A DNA stretch of 64,000 bases, from positions 9,580,001-9,644,000 of the forward strand of contig JBBMNZ010000015.1 in the NCBI GenBank assembly GCA_037954325.1, written 5' to 3'. A model generated the notes under the pieces. That model searched no databases and was not told the DNA's origin. It worked only from the letters and a program-made list of their open reading frames with translations. Shown here one piece after another: positions 1 through 14,299 of the stretch (within the stretch, counting starts at the first letter, position 1; each line of letters starts with the position of its first letter). Origin of the DNA: Fistularia commersonii (Eukaryota > Chordata > Actinopteri > Syngnathiformes > Fistulariidae). The position numbers and the translations under genes were made by a program.

Positions 1-476
1 CCCAAGTACCTGAAATCCTCCAGCTTCTTGATCTCCACTCCCTGTAGCCTCACCGTTCCACCCGAGTTCCTCTCATTCACACACATATATTCTGTCTTGC
101 TGCGACTAACCTTCATTCCTCTCCTTTCCAGAGCATACTTCCACCTCTCTAGATTTTCCTCTACCTGTTCTCTGCTCTCGCTGCAAATCTCAATGTCATC
201 TGCAAAGATCATGGTCCATGGAGATTCCTGTCTAACCTCATCTATCAGCCTGTCCATCACCACTGCCAACAAGAAGGGGCTCAGAGCTGATCCTTGATGG
301 AATCCCACCTTCACCTTGAACTTCTCTGTTACCCCTACAGTACACCGTACCACTGTCTCACAGCTAGCATACATGTCCTGCACCAGTCTAACATACTTCT
401 CTGCCACTCCAGACTTCCTCATACGATACCATAGTTCCTCTCTAGAAACCCTGTCATATGCTTTTTCTAGGTCTAC
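1..476 (-). mobile_element. RTE-like LINE reverse transcriptase fragment (runs off left edge)
   Basis: The minus strand is open without a stop for about 159 codons from 476 to base 1. It reads VDLEKAYDRVSREE at its start, GFHQGSALSPFLLAVVMD in the middle, the catalytic FADDIEICSES, then RRGMKVSRSKTEYMC. This is the reverse transcriptase palm of the RTE-type LINEs common in teleosts. The 5' side is cut off abruptly by an (AAAAT)n tract. The open frame implies a fairly young insertion. It overlaps the 3' side of spns2 intron 4 or later sequence. Confidence 0.88.
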
Positions 477-478
477 AA

Positions 479-548
479 AAAATAAAATAAAATAAAATAA
501 AATAAAATAAAATAAAATAAAATAAAATAAAATAAAATAAAATAAAAT
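479..548. repeat. (AAAAT)n pentanucleotide repeat
   Basis: About 14 clean units directly at the truncated 5' edge of the RTE fragment. Confidence 0.95.
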
Positions 549-813
549 TATATAAAATAAGATAAATTTGGGGTGTCCATCAGGGACAGTATCTGGTACC
601 CTCTATCTTTTCACTTCCTGCTCTCAAAAAGCAAGGTTACACTAAAATGTAGTTCTGAAGAACTGAAGAGGCCTCTCGGATGAGGGGTTAAACGTCTTCA
701 AGTGAAGAAATTCAAGTCCAGTTGCCGAGACAAGAAGATTTTGAAAAGAATATCGTGACGTGATGTGGAATAGAACGACACGGCGTGAATAAAGATGACC
801 GTCTGGCGCTCAC

Positions 814-965
814 CTTCCCAGGGGGATGGCTAGGTAGAAGACAGAGAGCATCATGGTGCGGCTGTTGTTGGTGAAGAGGTCGCCGATGATGGTCGGGGAG
901 ATGGAGGAGTAGCTGGATTCGCCGATGCCGACCAGACCTCTGGAGAGCACGAACAGCCAGTAGTA
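814..965 (-). CDS. spns2: spns2 coding exon 4
   Basis: 152 nt, phase 0 to 2, acceptor CTCCACAG|TACTAC and donor GGAAG|GTGAGC. Encodes YYWLFVLSRGLVGIGESS through FYLAIPLG, covering helices 4 and 5. It is the last spns2 exon inside the window; the next should begin with GGTCTGGG-type sequence left of base 1. Confidence 0.95.
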
Positions 966-1312
966 CTGTGGAGAGACAGACACGTCAGGAATGTACGAGG
1001 CAGGGAGGCGGAAGAACAATCATGGCTTCAAACTTCATCCCCTTCCCGGCGGATGAAAAAAAAATCGGGGCGTGTGTTTTTTTTCACAGCCTTCGATGGG
1101 CACCTGCGTGGGCAGCTGGGTTGTACACCGTTACCACGGCAACCACTACTCGCAGACCCCCCGGGGTCCGTTAGGGGATACAGCGGCAGACGAAGATGTT
1201 TGTTTTGCTCTCCTCTCTGGAACGGAGGCGCAGAGGCGCCTTTTCAAATATCACTCTAGTTACATTTATTAAACTGATCACCCGTATTTTCTATACAGTC
1301 TATATTGAAATA

Positions 1313-1354
<42 letters not shown>

Positions 1355-1538
1355 ACATCTATGCACACACACAAAGATGAACAGGAGGATGTGCAAGTGT
1401 GTCTATGTGTGTGTGTGTGCATGCATGTGTGTGTGTGTAAGTGTCACTCCCAGGTTCAAAGACATTTTTTAAATGTGTAGCTTTTTTCATCAAACTTGAT
1501 GCCCATTTGTCTGAAAAATGTGTATCATTTGTGTTTGT

Positions 1539-1576
<38 letters not shown>

Positions 1577-1985
1577 CATATAGACAATATAGGACATATA
1601 CGCAAATAAGACATATAGACATACTTTACTATAAAATTATATTGGACATACTGTTTTTTTAAACTGATTGCCTGTCTTTTTTGTTTGCCTATATTAAAAT
1701 TATTGTAAATTATAAAAAAACATAGAATACTTATAATGATTATATATATAATAATATATATATATATACACGCACACACATATATATGTATATATATAAG
1801 AAATTCATACATATATATGTATATGTGTGTATATACATATACATATATAACATACACTAATATATGTACAAACACAAATTATACACATTTTTCAGGCAAA
1901 CGGGCAGCAAATTTGATGGAAAAAGCTACACATTATAAAAATGTCCTTGAATCTGGGAGCGACACAGGCACACACACGCATGCAT

Positions 1986-2021
<36 letters not shown>

Positions 2022-5000
2022 ACATGCACGCCCTCCTGTGATTTATGCGCTTGGGTTATCAGTGTGGTCAGGGTACTTTGAGATGAAAAAAAATTAAGCT
2101 CAGAATGAATCATCCCGTCTTTACCGGCTTGAAGATGATCTCCCCCGCGGAGGAACGTACCAAGAAGTAGGTCATGACACAGTCAGGCGGGGCGGCCCAT
2201 GTCGGGCACTCAACATCAGGGAGGGCAATAATCATAAAACAGGCATCTTTGTTTTGCTTTCTTTACAATCCTGTGATAAAGTCCACTTCTTTAATGACCT
2301 GACCTTAATGTTACCACGGGGTAGGAATCGTGTGCAACTGAAGGCACATTCTTTGAATGTGGTGTCACAAACCACAGTGTCATAAACACTTAGCTTAGCT
2401 TGTTGTTTTCCTGTTAGTCAGGCCACCAAGCCTCTGATGTGACTGATACACACACACAAACACACACGCAAGCACGCATGCACACACACACACATCACTA
2501 AAACCTGCTCATAACATAAAAATACTCCTCTTTCCAGCATCTTCTGAAGTTAGATGCTAATAAATGGATTATTAGCTTGTTCATAGCTTATTATATGATA
2601 ATTATAATTATATGAGGCAGAAAGTATAAATGAAATGTATGGAATTTTAATCTGAAAGCTCTCATTTTATGACTAATTAATTATTAAGTATATAACATTA
2701 TAACAGGAGGCCTGCCTTGCTTAAATGTCTACAAGGTTTGACGTGAAACCCACAACAATAAATTTTAAGATCGAGAAATGTTTTGTTGCTACATCATAAA
2801 ACCTGGTATAAATCACAATAAATGCTTTATTTAAATGTCTATTATTATTATTATTTAAAAAGCGTCTTTGAGTGTCATGAAAAGCGCTATAAAAATCCCA
2901 TGTATTATTATTATTATTATTATTTATTAAATAATGAAAAAAAAACACATGTAATAATGTAATAAATGTGTAATAACACTGTACTGTCCACATTATGATA
3001 CGATGCTGATCCTATGGTTTTGTTTTGTTTTTTTTTTCAATTCCTGGCTTCCTACGAGCATCTGTGAGGAGGAGGAGGAGGAGGAGGAGGAGGAAGAGAG
3101 AAGTGGAGGGGGTTCTGTAACAAGTGTATCATTTCATTTCGCCAGTCCTAACCTAAGCATATCCAGATAATGACATAATAATGAGGTCGCCCATGGATAC
3201 GATATCCCAGACACTAATGGAACAGTGTGGCGGGAGCGCCGGTGTCATTCACACCTCTTTGCCGATGAAGGAGCTCGACAGGGTGACAATGGACCAGAAG
3301 AAAATGCCACAGCTCAGGATGACCTTTCTGTTGAAGCGGTCGCCAAGGTAACCGAAGATGGGCGCCGCCACCATGAAACTGCAGATGAAGACTGTGGGAG
3401 AGAGAGAGAGAGAGAGGAATTAATCATTAACATTTCTGTCAGAAATGCCATCAGACAGCGCCACGTATATATTTATGCCTTTTCAATTTTTCCACGTAAC
3501 CATGGAAACGTCTCTTTTCTGCCCCCTTTTGAGTGTTGCGTTCTTTGAGGAACCGAACGTTTCATCTATCCCATTTTTTTTAGTCGTGTCAGTCTGGGCA
3601 GGCGTGATACCGAGGTGCCGTGGCGAAGGAATGCCAGAGGGGGCCGCCGCCGCCGCCACCGCCATTGGACAAACCAATGGGGACTCCAATGGGACTCCAA
3701 TTAGGACTCCGTCAGACGCCAGGGGTCAACAAACACCTTGGAACACGTTCCTCAGAGGAGATGATGGTGAAGATGAAGATGATGTTGACGATTTGCAGAA
3801 AAATTAAGCGACGAGAGGTAGAAAAGGATGGATGTTTTTCAGGAGCCAATCACTGACTGACATCGGGCCGGAGGCGGGGTTTAACATGGGTCGATCACCT
3901 GTCAATCACAGGCCCGACCACTCACAGCTAAGGGTATTAGTGAACCTACAGATGGATTTTTGGACCATGTGTGTGCTTGTGTGTGTCTACACGAGAACCT
4001 TCAAGACTTAAGATCAAAACGCTCTCGCTGTGAAAAACAAAAACAAACAAACGCTAGCTCGAGCTTCCCCGATCAGCCCGCTCCTGGTGTGCAACAGCGC
4101 CAACTAGTGGTCAAGGCATGTAACTGCACCCCGATTCACCTTCATGAGATGTTTTTGGATTGTTCTCGCTGGGTTGGAGAACCCGGAGAACACAAAAAGC
4201 GTTCTAGTTCCGCCATATATAATTCCTCTGCTTAATTTCCCCTGCAAGAGAATTTGTGTCACAGCGAGACACTCACAAGCGGGTTTAAGTGCTTGCTAAT
4301 TGTTCCGACCGCCAACCGGACGGCCGGGACCGGGTTCCGCAGGGTTGTAATGAATATTTATGACGGAACGCCTGAATCTTTAATTTTACGTCTCTAAAAG
4401 ATAGAGGTCGCAGGATGTTGCTCTCTGCTAGCGACGGGAAGCAGGGAGTGTTTTGACACCCCGTCACCATGGTGTGTGTTACTTTGTGTGTGTGTTGATG
4501 GGACGTTACATAAGACAGGCGGCTCCCGTCCCGACGGATGGACGGATGGGATCAGGAACAGATTATAAACATAACTATGTTGGCGTCCACGTGATGTGCT
4601 GATTTATATCCATAGTTTATGACAACAGGAGAAAAGTAGTTTAAAAAAACCCTATTGTTACTATAATAATGAATGTGTTATTTTTTTGTTTAAATTACTT
4701 AATGTAAAGTGTAATTTGTGTTATCGTGGAGTAATTAGCTAATACCATTCAGGGTTTTTGCGTGCAGTGGGATTTTCTTATCCCCTCATTGCAGGTAATG
4801 AGTCTCCACTTGCTATGTAGCCAACCAGATACAAACACACAAACACACACACACACGTGCACACACACACTGCTCAACTCTCCTCCTCTTCAGCTTCCAT
4901 CAAAGTATTTATGTGGCTAAGTGCTAAATGAGCTCCGTGCAGGTCCGGCTCTCTGAAGAGCATTAGGTTGGGAACACACACACACACACACATACACACA

Positions 5001-7939
5001 CACACACACACGTACTGCAGCTCTTCGTCTGCAAAGCTCTCTGAGCACCAGCTGTTCCGCACGTGTGTTTTAAAAAAGGCCTGAGATCGCCACTTGAAAC
5101 CGCATCCCATTCGTCCGGCAGCCATGTTTGTAGTCCTCAGCTGGATTTAATGGTAATTACATAATTTTGCTGATAAGGCATGTGTTTTTGTTTCTTCTTT
5201 CTTTTCCTACGGCTCATTATCATCCCTCCGCAGCGTCAGCCCGCCGCCTTTCGTCGTAAGCGTTCGCTCTTATGCTATGCCACTATACCGCGTTCCCATG
5301 CCAACCACGTAGGGTCAGGGGTTTCGTTCGCCCACACATGTAGCTTGTTATTTCAAGAATAAACAGCTGCTCCGTCCAAAGCGTCTCTTTGTGTCTATCA
5401 TTAAATTCCCGCTAATCAGCGCTGGAACTGATAATCTCGCCCTAATCCGCAGAATGTAAAGGGATTAGGGTGTTTTTAGATTTGCCACTGTTGACGCGGC
5501 AACTCGCCGTCAAAACAGCGGCGGGGGAAATAACGCACGTCTCCAGGCAGTTTCAGACATCCCTGACGGATGACGCACTTATAGACATTCAACATGAGTG
5601 TTTTACAGCGTTCATAAGTACAGACTCCATGACGTCTGCTGTCGTTCAGTGTGTGTGTGTAATACTAGCTAATTGTGTAATACTTGCAGCATTAGCTCAG
5701 AAATGCTCATCAGCCGACCTCAGTCTGTTGCTAATTTTTTCATGATACGTCCTCATACCGCAGGACGCCATCGCTAAGCTACTGTTTGCTCGGGGCACGA
5801 CAGCCCAAGAGAATAAATGCGCTCCGTCTGGTTCGATGGGTTGCAGTAGGGGACACCTGACAATTAAAAGAAATCGGCCTTTGCACGGAAGCCTCACAGA
5901 GGAAATGGCAAAGTCCGCATTCTGTATTCATGTAGTACAAGTTCCTGAAGAACAAGTGGAGGTGTTTGATGGACGCGCGGGTAAGCGGCCCTTGAAAGGG
6001 AAATATGCATAAAATCCTGTTGGGCCGTACGAACGGCATTCCCGCCCTTGTCTCCGTGTCGACAAAAAAAAGAAAAATGCAGCGTGCACGCACACATGCA
6101 CAGTTAGCCCGGTTACACCTCGGCATTTCCATTTCCACGCAATACCCATCGCATTTCCATCTGACTGATGCAGTGAACCCCTTCATTAAGCTGGTTTGAG
6201 GGCACGACAACCAAGACACTTAATGATATAGAAGATAGAATAATATAGAATAAAATATATACGATAAAGACTTTCCAGCAGCTGTCAATCTGTTTTTCTG
6301 GACATGCTATGCGTTAGTATTACAAATTATACCAGCGCGTTAAGATCCAAAATAGTCGCCCCCGCGTCCAGTTGCCCCTTCACCAATATGAAATGACAAA
6401 GCGATGGTGCGACTGGCACAAGTGTGTCAAGCAGGGGGCAGCCATCTTGGATTTTACTGCTTTGATTGGGGTTTTTTTGCGAACAGTAGTGCGCAGTAGG
6501 TCCGAAATGAGCAGAATGGAGTAGAAAGTTGTTATGCAACGTCTTCATCTGAGAACGTCGTGTTGCAGGAGGTGAAGAATGCTTGCATGTTTGTTTTTTA
6601 ATCGTGTTTACCGAAACAATAGTATCGGAGCGTGTCACAGATTAGCCACTATCAAGTCGCCGCTTGGTTACGGAGCACTCGAGAGAAACGCAAACAAATG
6701 TGTCGGTATCAGTCTCAGCCTGACTTCCTGCCTTTATGGCGAGGGCGAAGTGACCCCCCCACCACCACCTCCCACATGTAAAAAAAAAATGGATTCTAAT
6801 CTCAAGCAGGTCTCCCACGGGCGGGGGTGCAGGTAAACCTGTTCTGGTGCGACTTCGAATTCCAAATAAGATGTTGCGCATATTTCTCACCCTCTCACGA
6901 GAGCAGCTGTGTCCATCAGAGAGAAATGGCGGCGTGAGGCCACGGCGACGGCGGCATCTCGTCGGGAAAGAACAGGAAGCGGGGGTTAAAAGCATACAGC
7001 TCGAAATGTTTAGTTTTTCTAGAGATGGTAATCATTTTCATCCTCTGTCATGTTCGGTTCGCCTACCCCTCCAACCCGCCCTCGCCCCGGGGGACAAATA
7101 AATTCCCTTATCTTATCTTTACTAATGGCAACTGCGTGGCCTGTGTTTCTCTAAAACAGGGGGGTGGGGGGGTGGGGGGGCAGCTACGAGGGGTGATACG
7201 CAGTGATATGGATGCTTCACATCGGAATCCAGAAAAACCTTTGAACGGTAATGCGTTGTAGCGTTATCGCGAGTGTTACCGTTTGAAAATAAATAAAAAA
7301 TTTACGCTTTATTTTGACAATTTATTTTATAAAGCCCTCATTGGAAAAATGGTCGGGTCACCTGCCGATCTTTGGACAGTCACACCCAATTTATATCTAA
7401 AGCATAATAATCGGTGATGTTACTCTAATAACACTGTAATAACATTGTAATAACGCCGTAATATCACTGTAATAAGGGGTTGCTGCAGTTCATTTGCTCC
7501 CTCCATTCAGAAGGTTGGCAGACCGTTTCCTGGTTCCTCATGTCTGCATGCCATAGTGTCCTAGGAACCACAATGAACCCCCAGTTTGCTCCCGACGGCG
7601 TGTGTGTGTGTGTGTGTGTGTGTGTATGAATGAATAAATGCTAACCAGTGTGAGGCGTTTTGAGACCGCAGGGTGCATTAGCGCTCCGTAAAAGTTGAAG
7701 ACTATTTATCATATCACAGATACATCCGTCATAGTTAGTCCCTGTCTGAGAAAACACACACACACACACTTCCACCATACAGGAAAGCTTGGTAAACATT
7801 GAACCAGCGTTTTGATTGGCCAGCAGCGACAACAATACCTCTAAGGGATGACTCACCCCCCGTCTGATTCAACGGCAACGTGAATGGAGCACCGCAGAGA
7901 TGATGCAGGCGCACGTATGTTGATATGAGTACATGCACG

Positions 7940-7999
<60 letters not shown>

Positions 8000-8950
8000 T
8001 GTATGTGTGGGCGATTTCTATTCTCCCATCCTGTGCAGATGTGAGAGGGAAAAAAATATATATATAAATAAAAAATCACAATGGTTGGAAGCAGTGGGGT
8101 TCATGCTCACGTGCACGCTCTCTCCGAGGAGACTAATTTAGTTTGATTAAGATATCAAACTCCTCGAACCCTGCAAGTGAGGAGTGGCATTGTTCAGTTC
8201 ATTTTTGAGTTTTTTTTTCTTGGATTGTGCACGGACGGAGGAACAGAGGCTGTTCGAGCAAACAAAGCCATATATATATATATATATATAATAAATTTAT
8301 ATATATGAGACCAGCTCCAGGTCTGATCCTGTTTACCGCCCTCCTGAGTCGGAGTGCGTTCACCCAGAACGGGATTTCCGACGGCGGGGGCGAGAGAATC
8401 GATGTGTGCAGCCGAGAGAGGAAGTTTGCCGGTGTATTTTTTTTCTCCTGCGCCCGGGGTCTCGGTTTTCGGGGTGCGGCCGTTTCGCCGCTCCCTCCTC
8501 CTCCTCCAGAGAGGGGTGATTGTGAGGACGCAATTTTAGACTTTCTTATCCATCGGGCGGCCCCACCCCCTTCTTATGGCGGGCTTTACATCCCCCCGCA
8601 TTCCTCAAATATTCCGATTACCGCGAGGTTTTTTTCCTCCCCGTCAGGGGTCGAGTTACCCGACCGGCAGGAAAATCCCCCGCCGTCGGGTCACCGTGGC
8701 GGCGGCGGATCTCTGCTACCTGCCTGGGGACGGGAGCTGTAGCCAGAAAGAATTACACGCCAGGCTGGGAACTCTACCAGCACCTTCCACGTTATTGGGG
8801 CACTAAAACACACACACACACGCACTCTAACAGACAAGCTATAAATGATCTCCATGATGATTGGAAACAATGCAAATGAGCAAGCAGCAGCTTTATCTTT
8901 GACCTTGACTGGAGTGTGTGTGTGTGCGTGTGCGTGTGCGTGTGCGTGTG

Positions 8951-8990
<40 letters not shown>

Positions 8991-9225
8991 ATTGATCCGT
9001 CCATGCTCCTGGCGGCGTCAGACGATCAATAGATACGGGGATTTCGATAGAAACCGAATAAAATCACACTCAAGTGTCCTTTAAATTGTGATTGGCCAGA
9101 CGCCCCCCCCCATAGGCGTTCCCATTGGTCCTCAGACAGGAAGTAAGACAGAGAGCGCCGCGCCAGTTACTGCCCGACAGCTGCTCTCCGCCGAGACATG
9201 GCCCATAAAAATTTCCTGATATAGA

Positions 9226-9260
<35 letters not shown>

Positions 9261-9929
9261 TGCGGACGCATCACCGGGTCAGCATTCTATTCTGGTCTCT
9301 GCAGGAGGCGGAGGAGCCGAACGCCATCGCCGTGTAATTATTTGGCTTCGGGGATCGATCGCTAGGGAGGAGGATTGGGCCGGCGGCTGGGGGGCCACAG
9401 GTGGCCGCCGGCTCCTTGCCCGCTCCTGCGACTGCTACGAGGCGGCGGGGTGGGGGGGCCAGAACAAGGCGACAACAGCTGCCAGACCGTTGAGAGAGGA
9501 GGGACGGCGGCGAGGGCCTGAGCAGCTGTGAGGGCTGGAAACAGCTGATCCAGCACACTCCACCCACGGGGAAGTAAATCAGCTACTTCCATTCACCGAT
9601 TGATGATATATCATCAATTCACCGATTGATTATATTGATAGATCGTAATTCAGATCACAATCCCCTCCCTCGCTAAAAGCGGGTAAATTAGCACGCTGCT
9701 AAATCACGGCGGCAAGATGGTAACTCAGGCGAGGAATTTTATATGGAATATTTGCGGCGGGGTGCGCGGGCGTTAACGCGCTGAAATTATGGGATGTCTG
9801 CTCAACAACCCCTATCCGGGGAGCTCTGCTAGCGGAGCTCTTGCAGAGCACCTGTGACCTCATTCCTCAGCGCTCGCGCAAGCCGGCCGAATGTCAGACC
9901 TGACACCGCCGTGTCCAGAGCATCGTCGG

Positions 9930-9971
<42 letters not shown>

Positions 9972-11384
9972 AGGGCTGGTGTCGCGTTGCAGCAGAGGCG
10001 GGAAGCTTCACAACAAGCCACGGGTTGTTTGGAGGTCCAAATTAAGCCGCCTCCCTCTCTCTCTCTCTCTCTCTGACCCCAATATTTGTGCGTCGACGTC
10101 AAAGCAGAACGCCGCAATCGCCGCGCTGTCCTCCGTTACACCGGATAATTAACCCCATTTAGGTTTTTTTTTTTTTTTTTTTTTTCCTCTCCATACGCCT
10201 CGCGGCGCTTTTTAACACAACATCCGTGGAATTCTTCCACTCGTCGTTTCTCAGCCCCAAACAAAAAGCGGTTCAGGTAACGCCATCCAGGTGTGTGTGT
10301 CACTCAAGACGTCGCCGGAGGCCTGTCGGCCGGGGTGAGGCGACCCCTGCGTGCCGAGCTACGACGTCGCACCTCCACCTGACAGACGCCTTCTCCTCTT
10401 ACGCATTCCTGGGTCGGACGCCGCAGGTAGCCGCTGGCGCTAACCGTTGTGCAAAAACTCACAACTCACTATATCCAATATGTCATACTCATTTTCACAA
10501 GAGACACATCAACATAATGGTTGCCCTCAAAGGGCCACATGTAACGGTAACAATAGAAATGTAACCAAATGTAATGTAAAATCAATGTAACTACTCATTC
10601 ATGTTGAATAACTCTGAATTTATTTCTCATTCAAATCCAAATTTTACATTTGCATTTGCATAGATGTAACAAGATAATGTTTACTTGTTGCTCTGTTACA
10701 AAGCTAGCTTTCACTGCTGCAGTGTTTTTTGGATGCGGCTTTCCTGAACACATTCTGCTGCCATCGTAGTTGGGCTTTTAATATTTGGACAATTTGTTGT
10801 TTTTCTGAAAGGCTAACTTTGGCACGCTTAGCTCCGTGTTTGGTGTCGCTGACGTAAATCGTACTCTTTGACAACAGCGTCATAACACAAAAGACACACC
10901 CTATCTTTCTTGAAACAACCTTCCATCTACATCGACTTTTCTCTTCCTGGACATTTAGGGATCATTTTTTTATTTCTTAATTCCACATGTTGAGAATCGC
11001 ATTGATGTAGATACACTGCAATCTAATGCATGCCGTCACTCTGTGTGTAACATGATCTGCATGAATTGTGGGAAATATAGTTTATAGTTAATGCATGTGT
11101 TCGACTATTCTAAGACAATCAGACCTTTTAAGACTTTCTCGCCACATAAAATGACGTGGCGAGCCACATTTGGCCCGCGGGCCTTGAGTTTGACACGTGC
11201 TCTAAACAACCAACCTCATACCGCGACCTGGAATGACCTCGGAGGGGCTTTTCAGAATATCCTTGCCGCCCTAATACGTCCGACGAAACTGTAGCGAACA
11301 GGATAAAATCTGCCTTTGCGCTATTTTTCCACAGGTTAAAGCGCCGTGACGTGCGATTGTGCGGTTTATGATCCGTCCGCCTGG

Positions 11385-11431
<47 letters not shown>

Positions 11432-13086
11432 TAGTGGATGAAATAACACAGCTTGATTTTCATTTAAATCATCCGACGCGGCAGATTCTTTGACAGGAGG
11501 ATTATTAACAGTGGCAGAGCCGGCGCTGCTGTAGGTTTCGGGGGGGGGGGGGGAGTTTCGGGGCGGCAGAAGGGGAAGGGGGGTCCCTCTCCAGCGCCAA
11601 GTCAAGTATTTTCCAAAAGCAAACAGACTGTCAGTAGACGTGTGGAGGGGGGTCATTCTAGAAGTTACAATCCAGAGGTGAAATATAGGCTCCGCCTCCA
11701 AACTTGTCTGCTCTCTCGCTTCACGCTTTGTTTTGAAAGGTGTGTGTGTGAGTGTGTGTGCGTGTCCCACTGTGAAACACCCACGTTGGCAGTTTGTGTG
11801 CAGGTCTGCAGGTGCTAACACACATTGCCCCCCCCCCGTTCCGGGGTCAAAGGTCAGGGGCGCAGAGGCCGGCCCGGACTTGTGCATACGGTCAACATTT
11901 ATGAAACTTCCTCGGCCCTCATGACATCATCACCCCTCCAGTCCCCTTCACACCTTTGACCTCCCCCGCCGTTCCCATGGCAACCCGGGACGTCCAGCAT
12001 TCCTCAGGTCGCTGCGAGGAAGAGGTCGGGGCCGAGCGGTGACAGGCCGGGACGGGCCAGACAACAGGCCTGCTTTCAGCTGCACAGATCACCGAAGGGG
12101 GGGGCGGGGGGGTCCACGAACAGCGTGCTGACGCGTGTGCCATCTGTGTGTATGTATGTGTGTGTGTGTGTGTGCGCGTGTGTGTAACCCATATAGAGAG
12201 CCAAGGCAAACAAAATTAAGAGTCAAACAAACAATCTTTGGCTGCTTCCTGCTGCGGACAGTGTTTCCACTGCTGGGGCGGGGTTGGGCCAAAAGCAAAC
12301 AAAGAAACAGAAAATTAACAAATAAATTCATTTATGGTCTACGCCGCCTGGGTTGCAGGGAGAGAGGCGGGGTTCACTCCGGATCGGGCAACCACATAGG
12401 CTCATAGAGAGACATACAACCGTTCACTCATTCTCACATAATCTAGGGTCTCCGCTGAGCCTCCCGCGTGTGTTTGGTCCGTGGGAGGAACCCGGAGAAC
12501 CCGGAGAACCCGGAGAACGTGGAGAACGTGTTTGCGTGGGGACCTTCTTGCTGTGAGGTGGAAGCTCCAACAGCTGCACCAACCCAACTAACTAACTAAC
12601 TAAATAAATGAATAAATAAAGGGCGGATGAGGCTGTTTGCCCGAGACTAAAAATACCAGTTTATTTCCAGACGGGTCTAAACAGACGGTTTTCTGAAGTT
12701 CTACTTGTACTTCGACTGCCGCAGTAAAATAGAGGAAGCAGACGAGGGGGAAACATGGAAATACTACAACTTGTTTTTTCTGACGGATTATTTTTGTCCT
12801 CAACACGCCATCCACGCTCCCCCCGCGGCCGGAGCATCGGGCGGCGGTGGCGGCGGCGGCGGCGGCGGCAGAGGAGGAAACACAGGGCGGTATTCTTTCC
12901 CCTCGCACTCGGGGCCGACCCGCTGCCCCTCAATGGCGCTTTGTGCGCGAGCGTGCACGTGTGCGGGAGCCCGAGAACAAGACCCGCTCCTCCCCTAACA
13001 AGAGGCCTTTGCGAGGTAACCCCCCCAAAAAAAAGGTGGATTCATTGGGGTGTGTGTCCAGAGGAAACCCAGCCCTGGTCTGAGGT

Positions 13087-13132
<46 letters not shown>

Positions 13133-14268
13133 ACACAGGCTCTCAGGAAGCAGCCCTGCCTCTGCCGGCTGTTCGGAAACGCCGCTCCTGTTGGGAACGT
13201 TACAAAAACAAGTTCCCTGGAATAACGGCGTTGGGGTCTTTTTCCACGCCGCTTTTTTTCCTGCAGGCCGCTCCTCATTGGCTGCACCGATACTGGTCAA
13301 CTCTGAGTGCATCTGTGTGTGCGAGTGTGTGTGAGAAGAGTAAACGCGTGGGCTCCCTTAGGGTTCCTTAGTGTGTATCCTCTTGGCTGTGTGCGGCCCT
13401 GTGATTGACAGGTGACCTGTGCAGGTTAAGCCCCGCCCCCTTTCTCCTGTGTCATGATGACCGGCGTGGATAATGAATGAATGAATAAATAATGTGACCG
13501 CTGCAGCTGCAGATCTGCCCGCTGTAATGTCGCTGTCGCGACCGGTCGCTATGACGACCGCACGCTCCGCCAAAGTCTCCCGTCTGACCTTTCTCGGCGC
13601 TTTCTCATCCGGAGAAGCTCGCCGTCGCAATATTTTTAACAAACCCCGTCGGAGAATGGGCGGGGGCTGATGTGTCGACCATATTCGTTGGATCCAAAAT
13701 AAACGCGCGCGCGGGAATCACGCGCACGCCGTCCCGACGGCCATGTGACGCGGCCAGACAACAGGGGGCCTGTGCTCTGCGGTCGCGGTCTCGCCTGCGA
13801 GAATCGGCGAGGATCTCATCTCAGAGCTATCGTACCGCTAACCGGGCTAATCGGGAGGGCGTCCCGTTCTCAGACTTCATTTCAAACGCCGATCTAATCC
13901 TAAGGTTAAAGGTCACCTACCTGTTGGCAACAAGCCGATCCCGCTGTCCGATACCTTGTAGTGCCACTGGATGTCACGAATCACACCTGAAAAGAAGAGG
14001 GGGGGGGCAAAAAAAAGGGTGTCAGCCATCTTTGATTTACAGACACATCAGATTTTAGATTTTTGAATGTGTGTGTTTGTGTGTGTGTGCGTGCCGATTT
14101 TGATGGCAAGGAGTGAACCAGAGCGCTGTGTGTGTGTGAAATTGTCGGTTCTTTGAAGACATCTCATTCCCGAGGCTGTGACCTGATGCGGGGGTGGGTT
14201 CACGTGCACGAACCGTGCACAAGTCTGGGAATTTCAGCGCTTGCCTCGTGCCAAAAGCTAGACCACCA

Positions 14269-14299
<31 letters not shown>

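Larger units (their letters stand above)
3392..13920 (-). other. spns2 intron 2
   Basis: 10.5 kb without a recognisable exon. Contents: an RFX-like site (3496-3509), a CTCF-like site (4096-4112), a G-rich block (7159-7180), a palindrome (9599-9618), hAT copy 1 (10478-11200), the DR1/RFX cluster (11843-11984) and an inverted interspersed repeat (12352-12592). Many CA tracts occur. Confidence 0.75.

Noticed and set aside
3225..3548. Plus-strand frame opposite spns2 exon 3
   Set aside because: Complement of a conserved MFS exon whose minus-strand translation is clearly spns2.
8227..8742. 171-codon plus-strand frame with proline-rich end
   Set aside because: Lies inside spns2 intron 2, begins in a TA repeat and shows no domain. 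GC-rich composition explains the absence of stops.
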